From the NCBI GenBank assembly GCA_022647565.1, contig JALCLA010000001.1, forward strand, positions 186,001 through 250,000: a stretch of 64,000 nt of DNA, given 5' to 3'. Both the position numbers and the translations under genes were made by a program. Position 1 is the first letter of the stretch, and each line of letters opens with the position of its first letter. Under the pieces are notes generated by a model. The model searched no databases, was not told the DNA's origin, and worked only from the letters and a program-made list of their open reading frames with translations. This DNA comes from Chiayiivirga sp. (GTDB lineage: Bacteria; Pseudomonadota; Gammaproteobacteria; Xanthomonadales; Xanthomonadaceae). This document shows positions 35,133-42,142 of this stretch, piece by piece.

Positions 35133-35228
35133 CAGTGGGACATGTTCCTGGCCCTGGTCGGATCGATCCTGGCACAGCTGATCTTCGCGCGGATGCACGA
35201 CCGCCAGCTCGGCCTGCCGCGCCGGTAA
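35133..35228 (+). pseudogene. 3' remnant of the interrupted DUF2238 gene
   Basis: Codons from CAG at 35133 to TAA at 35226-35228 encode 31 residues: QWDMFLALVG, then SILAQLIFARMHDRQLGLPRR. This is the missing end of the gene cut at 11156: after joining, the sequence reads WDS-QWDMFLALVG. The island's own copy continues at the same point with QADMACALIG and also ends with HDRQ plus a short tail. The fragment has no start codon or ribosome binding site, so it is dead. Its presence here, with its first base pair of CGCA, fixes the right edge of the island. Confidence 0.92.
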
Positions 35229-35235
35229 GGCCTGC

Positions 35236-36420
35236 TCAGGGCGACGGAGCCAGTTCGACCCGGTTGCGTCCGCTGTTCTTGGCGGCGTACAGGGCGCGGT
35301 CGGCGCGCCGCAGCAGGTCGCTGAAGCTTGCATCCCTGGCGCTGGACACGGCCACGCCGATCGAGATCGTCACCGGATGGGCGTGGCCATCGAGCTGCAA
35401 CGGAGTCGCGTCGATGGCCTGGCGCAGGCGTTCGGCGGCGAGCCGCGCCTGCTCCATGTCGGCCTCGTCCAGCAGCACCAGGAACTCCTCGCCGCCGAGT
35501 CGGCCGAGGGTGTCGCCGGCGCGGGTGGCATCCTGCAGCCGGCGCACGATCTCGCGCAGCGCTGCATCGCCGGCTGCGTGGCCGTAGGCATCGTTGATGC
35601 GCTTGAAGTGGTCGACGTCCGCCACCAGGGCCGCGCAGCCGATCTCGCGACGCCGGGTGCGCGCCAGCAGGGCCATGCCCTGCTGCTCGATCGCACCGCG
35701 ATTCAGGGCGCCGGTGAGGAAGTCGGTGGCAGCGTTGTGCGCCAGCTCGGCTCGCATCCGTTCGTTGCACAGCAGCAGGAAGCCGTAGCTGGTCAGCAAG
35801 GGCAGCACCGCACCGCTGCCGAACACCAGTGCCTGCACCGCATTGGCATGCAGACCTTCGCGCACCTCGTCCGGATGGATCACCGTGTACCCGGCGCGAA
35901 ACAGCAGCACCACGGCCCCGGCGGCGAACACGGCGGCGATGGCGTGGCGCGAGGCCGAGCCATTGCCCCCGACATTGCCGATCAGGGGGCGCATCGCGAG
36001 CAGTGACAGCAAGCCCAGTACGGTCGACGCCACCACGATCCGCACCGCGATGAGATCCATCCACCAGGTGAATACGGCGATGGTGAGCGCCACCGACCCC
36101 ACCGCGCCCCACGCCAACCGCACCGGGTCCGGGCGTTGCATCAGGCGGTGCAGGGCGCGCGCGTAGTCGGCGAAGGCGACCACCAGCACCGCGTTGGCCA
36201 GCACGACCGAAAGCGTGTCATTGATCTGGCCGCGCAGCGCGAACAGCACGAAGCCGATCGGCTGCAGCAGGTTGGCGCGCAGCCACAGGTGCAGGGCCGG
36301 TCGCAGCATGGGCGCGAAGTCCCGGCTCACCGCCGCCAGCAACAAGCCCAGCAACAGCGTCGTCAGGGCGCCGAGCAGCAAGGCGGTGCGGACGTCAAAA
36401 GCGATGACACACCCCCCCAA
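35236..36420 (-). CDS. Membrane-bound diguanylate cyclase
   Basis: A 394-residue protein. The first ~215 residues contain six or seven hydrophobic segments, forming an integral-membrane sensory part, and the last ~165 residues are a GGDEF domain: DFLTGALNRGAIEQQ, DVDHFKRINDAYGH, and LGGEEFLVLLDE. The GGEEF signature predicts cyclic di-GMP synthesis from two GTP. An RxxD-type inhibitory site is not evident before the signature. The start is uncertain: a TTG at 36418-36420 is within a run of seven G and lacks a clear ribosome binding site, so a later start is possible. It lies just eight bases from the island-side DUF2238 remnant, on the opposite strand. Confidence 0.85.
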   Translation of the reverse strand: MGGCVIAFDVRTALLLGALTTLLLGLLLAAVSRDFAPMLRPALHLWLRANLLQPIGFVLFALRGQINDTLSVVLANAVLVVAFADYARALHRLMQRPDPVRLAWGAVGSVALTIAVFTWWMDLIAVRIVVASTVLGLLSLLAMRPLIGNVGGNGSASRHAIAAVFAAGAVVLLFRAGYTVIHPDEVREGLHANAVQALVFGSGAVLPLLTSYGFLLLCNERMRAELAHNAATDFLTGALNRGAIEQQGMALLARTRRREIGCAALVADVDHFKRINDAYGHAAGDAALREIVRRLQDATRAGDTLGRLGGEEFLVLLDEADMEQARLAAERLRQAIDATPLQLDGHAHPVTISIGVAVSSARDASFSDLLRRADRALYAAKNSGRNRVELAPSP

Positions 36421-36508
36421 AAGGTGTGGGCCGACCCGGATCGGTATGGACTCAGCCTGACACTGTCATGGTGGCGCGGCAAGCACGTCGCGTACGACGC
36501 GCCGCGCC

Positions 36509-37321
36509 TCAGTCGCGGTGAACAACCGGTGCCTGTGGCGGACGCCGGAACGGCAGCAGCACGCCGCGTTCATCGTCGGCTGCATCGACGCGCTGCCACA
36601 GTATCGGCACATCGCGCGGCGGGGCCGGTTCGAGCATGTCGCGCTCCTGCGCCTGCCAGTCCGATTCCAGCGGCGCGATCTCCTCGTCCTCCCAGCTGTA
36701 GCGCTTGCGCGGCGGTGCCGGGTCGCGCTGGCGCCAGAGCAAGGCGGAGAGCACGCCGGAGAGCGCGCCGAACAGATGCGCCTCCCACGAAACCTTGGGG
36801 TCGCCCGGCAGCACCGTCAGCAACATGCCGCCGTAGAGGAAAAAGGCGATGAACAGCGCCGCGATTGCGGGACGATCGCGACGCAGCACACCGAGGGTGA
36901 AGAGGAAGAACATCAGGCCATGGGTGAGGCCGCTGGCACCGATGTGGCTCGACTCGCGCCCGAACACCCAGATGCCGAGCCCGGAAAGCAGCCAGATCGC
37001 GGCGACCGCGCGCGGCGCGCTGCGCGGATACGTGGCCAGCGCGAGCGTGCCGAGTACCAGCAAGGGCAGCGTGTTCGCCACCAGGTGCGCAGTGGAGCCG
37101 TGCAGCAGCGGCGCCGCGACCACGCCGATCAGCCCGGCGAGTTCTCCCGGCCGCACGCCGAGGCCGAGCAGGGACTGTCCCATCCAGGCCTGCGCCATGT
37201 GGATCCACCACAGCAAGGCGACGAAGATGGCGCTGGCAAACAGCGCGGCGCGGAAGCGCCCGCGATCGGCACGCGCCTGCGCCTGCGGATCGAGCGGTTC
37301 TTCGGGCAGGGGCAGGTCCAT
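36509..37321 (-). CDS. Rhomboid family intramembrane serine protease
   Basis: A 270-residue membrane protein with about six helices. The catalytic pair is visible: GASGLTHG (Ser in GxSG, helix 4) and WEAHLFGALSG (His, helix 6). The start ATG at 37319-37321 (MDLPLPEEPLD) is used because no convincing earlier start is seen. After the membrane part there is a ~75-residue charged cytosolic tail (APPRKRYSWEDEEIAPLESD). Rhomboids cut single-pass membrane proteins; no substrate is evident. It sits between the cyclase and TerC genes, with 31 bases before the next start upstream. Confidence 0.85.
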   Translation of the reverse strand: MDLPLPEEPLDPQAQARADRGRFRAALFASAIFVALLWWIHMAQAWMGQSLLGLGVRPGELAGLIGVVAAPLLHGSTAHLVANTLPLLVLGTLALATYPRSAPRAVAAIWLLSGLGIWVFGRESSHIGASGLTHGLMFFLFTLGVLRRDRPAIAALFIAFFLYGGMLLTVLPGDPKVSWEAHLFGALSGVLSALLWRQRDPAPPRKRYSWEDEEIAPLESDWQAQERDMLEPAPPRDVPILWQRVDAADDERGVLLPFRRPPQAPVVHRD

Positions 37322-37352
37322 CGCACAGACGTGGGGCCGGTGCCGGCGCGGC

Positions 37353-38333
37353 TCAAGTGCCCGGCTTGTCCGCAACCTTCGGCACCGGTTCGGGTGCGGG
37401 AAGCAGCAGGCTCAGCAGCATGGACGTGCCGATCATCGCCGCCACCACGCCGAGCGAGGCCAGCACCGGGATCTTCCAGACGTCGATCAGCAGCATCTTG
37501 CTGCCGATGAAGATCAACACCGCGGCCAGACCATAGACCAGCAGGTGGAAGCGGTCGGCCATGCCGGCGAGCAGGAAGAACAGCGCGCGCAGGCCGAGTA
37601 CGGCGAACACGTTCGAGGTGAGCACGATGAAGGGGTCGGTGGTGATGGCGAAGATCGCGGGGATCGAGTCGACCGCGAAGATCACGTCGGTGACGCCGAT
37701 CATCACCAGCACGATGAACAGCGGCGTGTACTTGCGACGCTTGCCCTTGCCAACCCAGAAGTGGTCGCGCACGTAGCGCCGCAGCAAGGGCAGGTGCGAG
37801 GTCATCCAGCGCAGCATCGGGTTGTTCTCCATGCTGGGCGTCTTGCCCGCGGCCCAGAGCATCTTGATCCCGGTGAACAGGAGGAAGGCGCCGAACACGT
37901 ACAAGATGGCGTGGAACTGCGCGATCAGCGCCGCGCCGATGAAGATCATGACGGCGCGCAGCGCGATGGCGCCGAGCACGCCGTACACCAGTACCCGCTG
38001 TTGTTGCTCGGCCGGCACCGCGAAATAGGTGAACAGCATCAGGAACACGAAGATGTTGTCGACCGCCAGCGCCTTCTCCACCAGATAGCCGGTGAGGAAC
38101 TCGAGCGCGGCATCGGTGGCCACCTCGCGACCGTGCAGGCCATCCAGGTACCACCACAGCCCGGCATTGAAGGCCAGCGCCAGCGCGATCCAGAACGCGC
38201 TCCAGCCCAGGGCCTCGCGCGTGGTCACGCGATGCGGACCACTGTGCCGCATCAGGCGCAGGTCGACCGCGAGCGCGGCCACGACGAAGGCCGCGAAGGC
38301 CGCCCACATGATCGGGGTTCCGATGGTCTGCAT
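37353..38333 (-). CDS. alx: TerC/Alx family manganese exporter
   Basis: A 326-residue inner-membrane protein with about nine helices. Motifs include FLTGYLVEKALAVDNIFVF and VDVIFAVDSIPAIFAITTDPF, the metal-binding acidic segments of TerC proteins. Alx exports manganese and is induced at high pH and by Mn2+. The ATG at 38331-38333 starts MQTIGTPIMWAAF, and GGAG at 38346-38349 is its ribosome binding site. The leader carries a yybP-ykoY riboswitch and a hairpin (see separate entries), strongly supporting the manganese role. Confidence 0.9.
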   Translation of the reverse strand: MQTIGTPIMWAAFAAFVVAALAVDLRLMRHSGPHRVTTREALGWSAFWIALALAFNAGLWWYLDGLHGREVATDAALEFLTGYLVEKALAVDNIFVFLMLFTYFAVPAEQQQRVLVYGVLGAIALRAVMIFIGAALIAQFHAILYVFGAFLLFTGIKMLWAAGKTPSMENNPMLRWMTSHLPLLRRYVRDHFWVGKGKRRKYTPLFIVLVMIGVTDVIFAVDSIPAIFAITTDPFIVLTSNVFAVLGLRALFFLLAGMADRFHLLVYGLAAVLIFIGSKMLLIDVWKIPVLASLGVVAAMIGTSMLLSLLLPAPEPVPKVADKPGT

Positions 38334-38408
38334 AGGTACGACTCTCCACGCACAAGGCCTGCTTGGCGCGCACGGAGGTCTGTTTCGGACGCACCTCCGC
38401 CGCGATCG

Positions 38409-38511
38409 GCGAAGGTCTTGCTCGCACCCGCCATGGCGGCAGGGCACCTGGGGAACCGGGGTCGATCGACCCGTACTGACGATTCCGCAGCGGAGAGCTA
38501 CTCCCCTTCAT
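38409..38511 (-). promoter_or_regulatory. yybP-ykoY manganese riboswitch in the alx leader
   Basis: On the minus strand the leader reads GGGGAGTAG (plus 38498-38506), GTCAGTACGG (plus 38471-38480) and GCAAGACC (plus 38414-38421), the conserved loop sequences of yybP-ykoY aptamers. P1 pairs GAAGG and CCTTC at the ends (38505-38509 with 38411-38415). An expression-platform hairpin follows at 38373-38399 (CGGAGGT and ACCTCCG on the plus strand). Family knowledge: Mn2+ binding turns on alx translation or transcription. Context before an Alx/TerC gene agrees. Confidence 0.85.
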
Positions 38512-38539
38512 CACGCGCCGGCGTTACCGCCGGCGCGTG
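38512..38539. repeat. Perfect 12-bp hairpin before the alx leader
   Basis: CACGCGCCGGCG (38512-38523), loop TTAC, CGCCGGCGCGTG (38528-38539) is a perfect inverted repeat. It touches the aptamer 5' end in the alx leader. No T-tract follows on either strand, so a simple intrinsic terminator is not supported; it may stabilise the leader RNA or be a short palindromic repeat. Confidence 0.6.
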
Positions 38540-38602
38540 CATTACTTCTGGCATAGCATCGAAGTGGCGTCAAGTACGGCGCGATTCAAGGCCGTGCTGC
38601 CG

Positions 38603-38768
38603 CTAGTGTGGTGTCCCGCAAGTAACGCGAAGAAATTCCGGATGGGTTTCGCTGCGAGACCAGGCGCCAGGAGGAGGCATAGCCTACGCTATGGCGACGA
38701 CGAGCAACGCAGTATCGCGGCGAAAGACGCCGGAATTATTTGATGGTACTTGCGGGACACCACACTAG
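38603..38768. mobile_element. MITE-like element with 22-bp terminal inverted repeats
   Basis: A 166-base segment bounded by perfect 22-base inverted repeats (38603-38624 and 38747-38768; the left one begins CTAGTGTGGTGTCCC). Inside, the two halves are also partly complementary (AATTCCGG at 38634-38641 against CCGGAATT at 38730-38737, and CATAGCC/GCTATGG in the middle), so the whole piece folds into one long imperfect hairpin. There is no coding capacity. This is the structure of a miniature inverted-repeat element mobilised by a transposase elsewhere. It sits between alx and the ABC exporter operon; the exporter promoter must be at or after its right end. Confidence 0.8.
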
Positions 38769-38862
38769 ACTCCGGCTCCCTGTTTCAACCGGTTCGACCC
38801 CCCCCCCGGAACTTCACCGGGTCCGGACGGTCTTGCCTCCGACTCCCGGCGCCCGCGCACGC

Positions 38863-39537
38863 ATGATCGAACTCAGTCGCATCGAACGCCGCTACGCCAT
38901 GAGCGGACAGACCGTGCAGGCCCTGGCTGGCGTGGATCTTGCCATCGCGCGCGGCGAATTCGTGGCGATCACCGGCGCATCGGGGTCGGGAAAATCCACC
39001 CTGCTCAACGTGCTCGGCTGCCTCGACAAGCCCGATGCCGGGCATTACCGCCTGGATGGCATCGACGTGGCGGAACTCGACGACGAGGCCACCAGCGAGG
39101 TGCGCAATCGCCGCATCGGTTTCGTGTTCCAGAGCTTCCACCTGCTGCCGCGCCTGACCGTGCTGGAGAACGTGCTGCTGCCGCTGCGCTATGCGCGCGA
39201 AGGTGATGCCGGCGCAGCTGCACGGGCCGAAACCCTGCTGCGCCGCGTGGGGCTGGGCGAGCGCCTGGAGCATCGTCCGAACGAACTCTCGGGCGGGCAG
39301 ATGCAACGCGCGGCGATCGCGCGCGCCCTGCTGATGCAGCCGGCGCTGCTGCTGGCGGACGAACCCACCGGCAACCTCGACAGCAAGAGTGCGGCCGATG
39401 TACTGGCGCTCATCGACGAGGTCCACGGCAGCGGCCAGACCGTGGTGCTGGTGACCCACGACAACGACGTGGCGGCGCGCGCCCCACGCCAGGTGCGCTT
39501 GCGCGACGGCAAGGTGGAACATGATTCGGCGAATTGA
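38863..39537 (+). CDS. ABC exporter ATP-binding protein, MacB/LolD type
   Basis: A 224-residue ATPase. Walker A is GASGSGKST, Q-loop VFQSFHLL, signature LSGGQMQRAAIARAL, Walker B ALLLADEPTGNLD and H-loop VLVTHDND. The ATG at 38863 (MIELSRIERRYAMSG) is typical; the frame upstream overlaps the MITE and is not coding. It starts an operon of ATPase, three adaptors and a MacB-like permease. Family knowledge: MacB/LolD-type transporters work by mechanotransmission in the cell envelope, driving export of peptides, antibiotics or lipoproteins with a periplasmic adaptor. Confidence 0.88.
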   Translation: MIELSRIERRYAMSGQTVQALAGVDLAIARGEFVAITGASGSGKSTLLNVLGCLDKPDAGHYRLDGIDVAELDDEATSEVRNRRIGFVFQSFHLLPRLTVLENVLLPLRYAREGDAGAAARAETLLRRVGLGERLEHRPNELSGGQMQRAAIARALLMQPALLLADEPTGNLDSKSAADVLALIDEVHGSGQTVVLVTHDNDVAARAPRQVRLRDGKVEHDSAN

Positions 39538-40501
39538 GCTTGGCCTGGCCGCGCTGCTGTGCGCGCTGCTGCCCGCGGCCCGTGCCGCGGTGCTGATTAC
39601 CGGCGAGGTCCGCGCCGAGAACGCGCAGGGCGTCTACGTGCCGCAGTCCGACTCCTCGCCCACCGTGCTGCGCTACTACGTGCCCGACGGTGCATCGGTG
39701 CAGGCCGGCGAGGTCGTGGTGCGAATCGACCCGGGTGGCTCCGCTGCGCAGATCCGCACCCTCGAACTGCAGATCGAGCAGGGCCAGGCGCGCGCCGAGA
39801 AGGAGATCGCCGAATTGCAGGTCAAGGCCATCGATGCCGAGCGCGCGCTGGTGGATGCCGACGCCGCGCTGGGGAAGGCCCGGGTCGACGCCGCGATCCC
39901 GCGCGCCCATGTGTCCGGCCTCGACTATGACCGCTACCAGGGCGAACTGGAACGCGCAACGCGCGAGCGCGCGCTCAAGCAGACCGAGTTTGCCGCGGCC
40001 GAAGCCGCGGTGCAGCGCCGGCGCGACGATGGCGTGCTGGAGGTGAAGAAGCTCGAAGCCGACCGGCTCTATCACCAGGCCCAGGTGGCGAATGCGGAAC
40101 AACGTGCCGATCAGGCCGGCATCGTGATCCACGGATTCGACAACTGGCGCGGCGGCCGATACGACGAAGGCAGCAGCGCGCATGCCGGCACCCGCATCGG
40201 CGAGATCGTGGGCGCGGGCGGGATGCGCGTGCGAGCCTATGCCCTGGAGCCCGATCGCGCCGGCCTGAACGAGGGCCAGGCCGTGGCCCTGAGTTTCGAT
40301 GCCTTGCCCGAGGCAAGCGCGCAGGGCCGGATCGAACGCATCGCCGGCGCGCCCGAACCCAAGGCCGAGTGGGGCGAGGGACGCTGGTTCAGCATCGACA
40401 TCGACCTGCCCGACGACATCGACCTGCCGCTCAAGCCCGGCATGAGCGTACGGGTCATGGCGGCACCCGCGGGCGAAGTGGCGTCGGGAGCGTCGCCGTG
40501 A
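39521..40501 (+). CDS. Periplasmic adaptor (HlyD-like), first of three
   Basis: A 326-residue protein with an N-terminal signal peptide (LGLAALLCALLPAARA) and no later membrane segment. The first part is a biotinyl-lipoyl-like half motif (VYVPQSD...RYYVPDGASVQAGEVVVRIDPGG, by its type), then a coiled coil (roughly residues 85-215) and beta-barrel sequence including MRVRAYALEPDRAGLNEGQ. It overlaps the ATPase gene by 17 bases. Together with the next protein it would link an inner-membrane permease to an outer-membrane channel. The exported substrate is unknown. Confidence 0.7.
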   Translation: MIRRIELGLAALLCALLPAARAAVLITGEVRAENAQGVYVPQSDSSPTVLRYYVPDGASVQAGEVVVRIDPGGSAAQIRTLELQIEQGQARAEKEIAELQVKAIDAERALVDADAALGKARVDAAIPRAHVSGLDYDRYQGELERATRERALKQTEFAAAEAAVQRRRDDGVLEVKKLEADRLYHQAQVANAEQRADQAGIVIHGFDNWRGGRYDEGSSAHAGTRIGEIVGAGGMRVRAYALEPDRAGLNEGQAVALSFDALPEASAQGRIERIAGAPEPKAEWGEGRWFSIDIDLPDDIDLPLKPGMSVRVMAAPAGEVASGASP

Positions 40502-41472
40502 CGCGCTGGCTGCTGCTCGCACTGATGGCGAGCGGCGTGGTCGATGCCGCCACGCCGCTGAAACTCGACGGCGAGGTGGTGGCGCGCGACAGCGCGGCCA
40601 TCATGCCGCCCGCGATCGACAATCTCTGGCAACTCAACATCACCCAGCTCACCCCCGATGGCCGCCCGGTGAAGCAGGGCGACGTGGTGGTCAGCTTCGA
40701 TGGCGGCGAAACCCAGAAGCAGCTGCTGGAGAAGCGCAGCGCGCTCAAGGAAAAGCAGACCCAGCTCGACAAGCTGCGCCTGGACCTCGTCGAACGCGAA
40801 CGCACCGAGCGCCTCGCCACGGAAGAGCAACGGGCCAAGCTGGAGAAAGCGCAGCGCAAGGCAACGCAGCCGGTCGACCTGCTGCGCCGCGTCGATTACC
40901 AGAAGCTGGTAATCGAGCGCGAACAGATGCAGGCGCAGATGCGATTGGTCGAGCGCCGCGAGGTGGCCGCGGCGCAGCAGCGCCGGCACGAATTGCGCCT
41001 GCTGCAGTCGGAGATCGACCAGCTCGATGCCGACGTGAAGCAATTGCAGGAGGCGTTGGTGGCGCTCAACGTCACCGCCCCGCGCGACGGCGTGATGTTG
41101 CACAAGTCCAGCTGGAACGGCGAGAAATTCGATGTCGGTACCCAGGTCTGGCGCGGCCAGTCGGTGGCCGAGATCCCGGATCTGGCATCGCTGGAAGTGC
41201 TGGCGCAATTGCCCGAGCGCGACCTCACCCGGCTCGCCAGCGGCGCGCGCGCGCGCGTCAGCGTGGAGGGTGGCGCGGGCCGTGCGCTCGACGCCACCGT
41301 GCTTGAAATCGGTCGCGTGGTGCGCAGCAAGTCGCGGGTGCAACCGGTGCCGGTGATCGACGTGCGACTGGCGCTGGAAGGCGAGCTCAAGGGCCTGAAG
41401 CCGGGGCAGCCGGTGCGGGTGGAGATCGTGGAGTCGACGGGTTCGGCTAGTTCCGCCGAGGTGGCGAAGTGA
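40498..41472 (+). CDS. Periplasmic adaptor (HlyD-like), second of three
   Basis: A 324-residue protein starting with GTG at 40498, which overlaps the previous stop (GTGA). Signal peptide: RWLLLALMASGVVDA before ATPLKLDGEV. A lipoyl-like domain (PDGRPVKQGDVVVSFDGGET), a long coiled coil (about residues 70-190, with LEKRSALKEKQTQLDKLRL and QQRRHELRLLQSEIDQLD) and barrel residues follow. It is paralogous in layout to its neighbours, but sequence identity is low. A 670-base non-coding stretch separates it from the third adaptor gene. Confidence 0.7.
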   Translation: MTRWLLLALMASGVVDAATPLKLDGEVVARDSAAIMPPAIDNLWQLNITQLTPDGRPVKQGDVVVSFDGGETQKQLLEKRSALKEKQTQLDKLRLDLVERERTERLATEEQRAKLEKAQRKATQPVDLLRRVDYQKLVIEREQMQAQMRLVERREVAAAQQRRHELRLLQSEIDQLDADVKQLQEALVALNVTAPRDGVMLHKSSWNGEKFDVGTQVWRGQSVAEIPDLASLEVLAQLPERDLTRLASGARARVSVEGGAGRALDATVLEIGRVVRSKSRVQPVPVIDVRLALEGELKGLKPGQPVRVEIVESTGSASSAEVAK

Positions 41473-41494
41473 CGGGTTTCAGCTTCTCTGGCAC

Positions 41495-42079
41495 GAAGCG
41501 AGTACTTCGCGAGGTTTCGTCCGCCTCGGCGGCGACCGAGTTCCTTCTCTTGACTCCGGGCATCCTGCTCTCCGCCCCTTCGGGGCCGCCTTCGGCGTTC
41601 GCGCCGCTCCTGCGGCGCAGTGCGCGTGCAAAGAGAAGGAACCAAGAGGAAGCACGCCCGACTCTGGCGCCGCGCTGCGCGCGGTGCCCTGCGCTGCTCG
41701 CCGGTCTCGGGCCGGCGCGAACTCGCACATCCCTGTGCTCGAACATACGCGCCTTCCCCCCGAGCCCGGCTCCGCTGCTCGGCGCCATAGATGGGACCCA
41801 AGAGCCACGAACAACAGCTCTTGCTCTTGACCCACCTTCCCGTAGATCGCGGCAGCAGTCCGGAGGATCAGCCGCGCAGCGGGCGCGCGCAGGAGGCGCG
41901 CGAGTTTTCCGCCGGTACATGGACGTGCCGTCGGAAAACCCCGCAGGAGTGCTGCGAACCCGGCGCAGCCGGGCGCGATCTCCGGGTGCCCTTCTCTTTG
42001 GTTACTTTCTCTTGGGCACGCAAGAGAAAGTAACTCGGCCGCCGCCGAGGCGGACGAAACTTCGCGAACATCTCGCTTC
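41495..42079. repeat. 585-bp non-coding block bounded by long inverted repeats, with inner hairpin
   Basis: Between adaptors two and three lies no gene. The segment is bounded by two related inverted copies of about 58 bases: 41495-41552 (beginning GAAGCGAGTACTTCGCGAGG) and 42021-42079 in reverse (GAAGCGAGATGTTCGCGAAG), both containing TTTCGTCCGCCTCGGCGGC. Next to the right copy is a perfect 14-base stem GTTACTTTCTCTTG (42001-42014) and CAAGAGAAAGTAAC (42021-42034) with a six-base loop. The middle is GC-rich with several short dyads. Xanthomonad genomes carry many intergenic repeats with this GTTACTTTCTCTTG core. It splits an operon, so it may affect adaptor three and permease expression. Confidence 0.75.
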
Positions 42080-42142
42080 GTGCGAGAAGCGCGAAAGCCC
42101 GAGCAAAACGACTCACGGGCGTCGCAACGCGAGGACCGTCGC

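Larger units (their letters stand above)
11157..35134. mobile_element. Integrated genomic island with tyrosine-recombinase trio and defence cargo
   Basis: About 23,978 bases inserted in the DUF2238 gene, the exact edge being ambiguous within the four bases CGCA present at both junctions. No tRNA gene or long direct repeat flanks it. The right end holds an operon of three tyrosine recombinases plus a small HTH/coiled-coil protein and a DUF2238 replacement gene, all reading inward. The interior is visibly less GC-rich than the flanks. Modules of several tyrosine recombinases with such a small accessory protein are known in Tn554-like transposons and in Gamma-Mobile-Trio islands; the exact relation cannot be settled here. 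Cargo: type I R-M, RloC-like nuclease, McrBC-like pair and an unassigned ADP-ribosylglycohydrolase cassette. Confidence 0.88.

Noticed and set aside
38512-38539. Intrinsic transcription terminator
   Set aside because: The stem is perfect but neither strand has a following run of T.
36849-38606. Open frame of 585 codons on the plus strand
   Set aside because: It overlaps the rhomboid and alx genes and the riboswitch; composition is typical of a shadow frame with Gln/His/Arg-rich runs.
41473-42142. A protein gene in the 670-base gap between adaptor genes
   Set aside because: Open frames there are repeat-derived, lack ribosome binding sites, and are covered by inverted repeats and hairpins.
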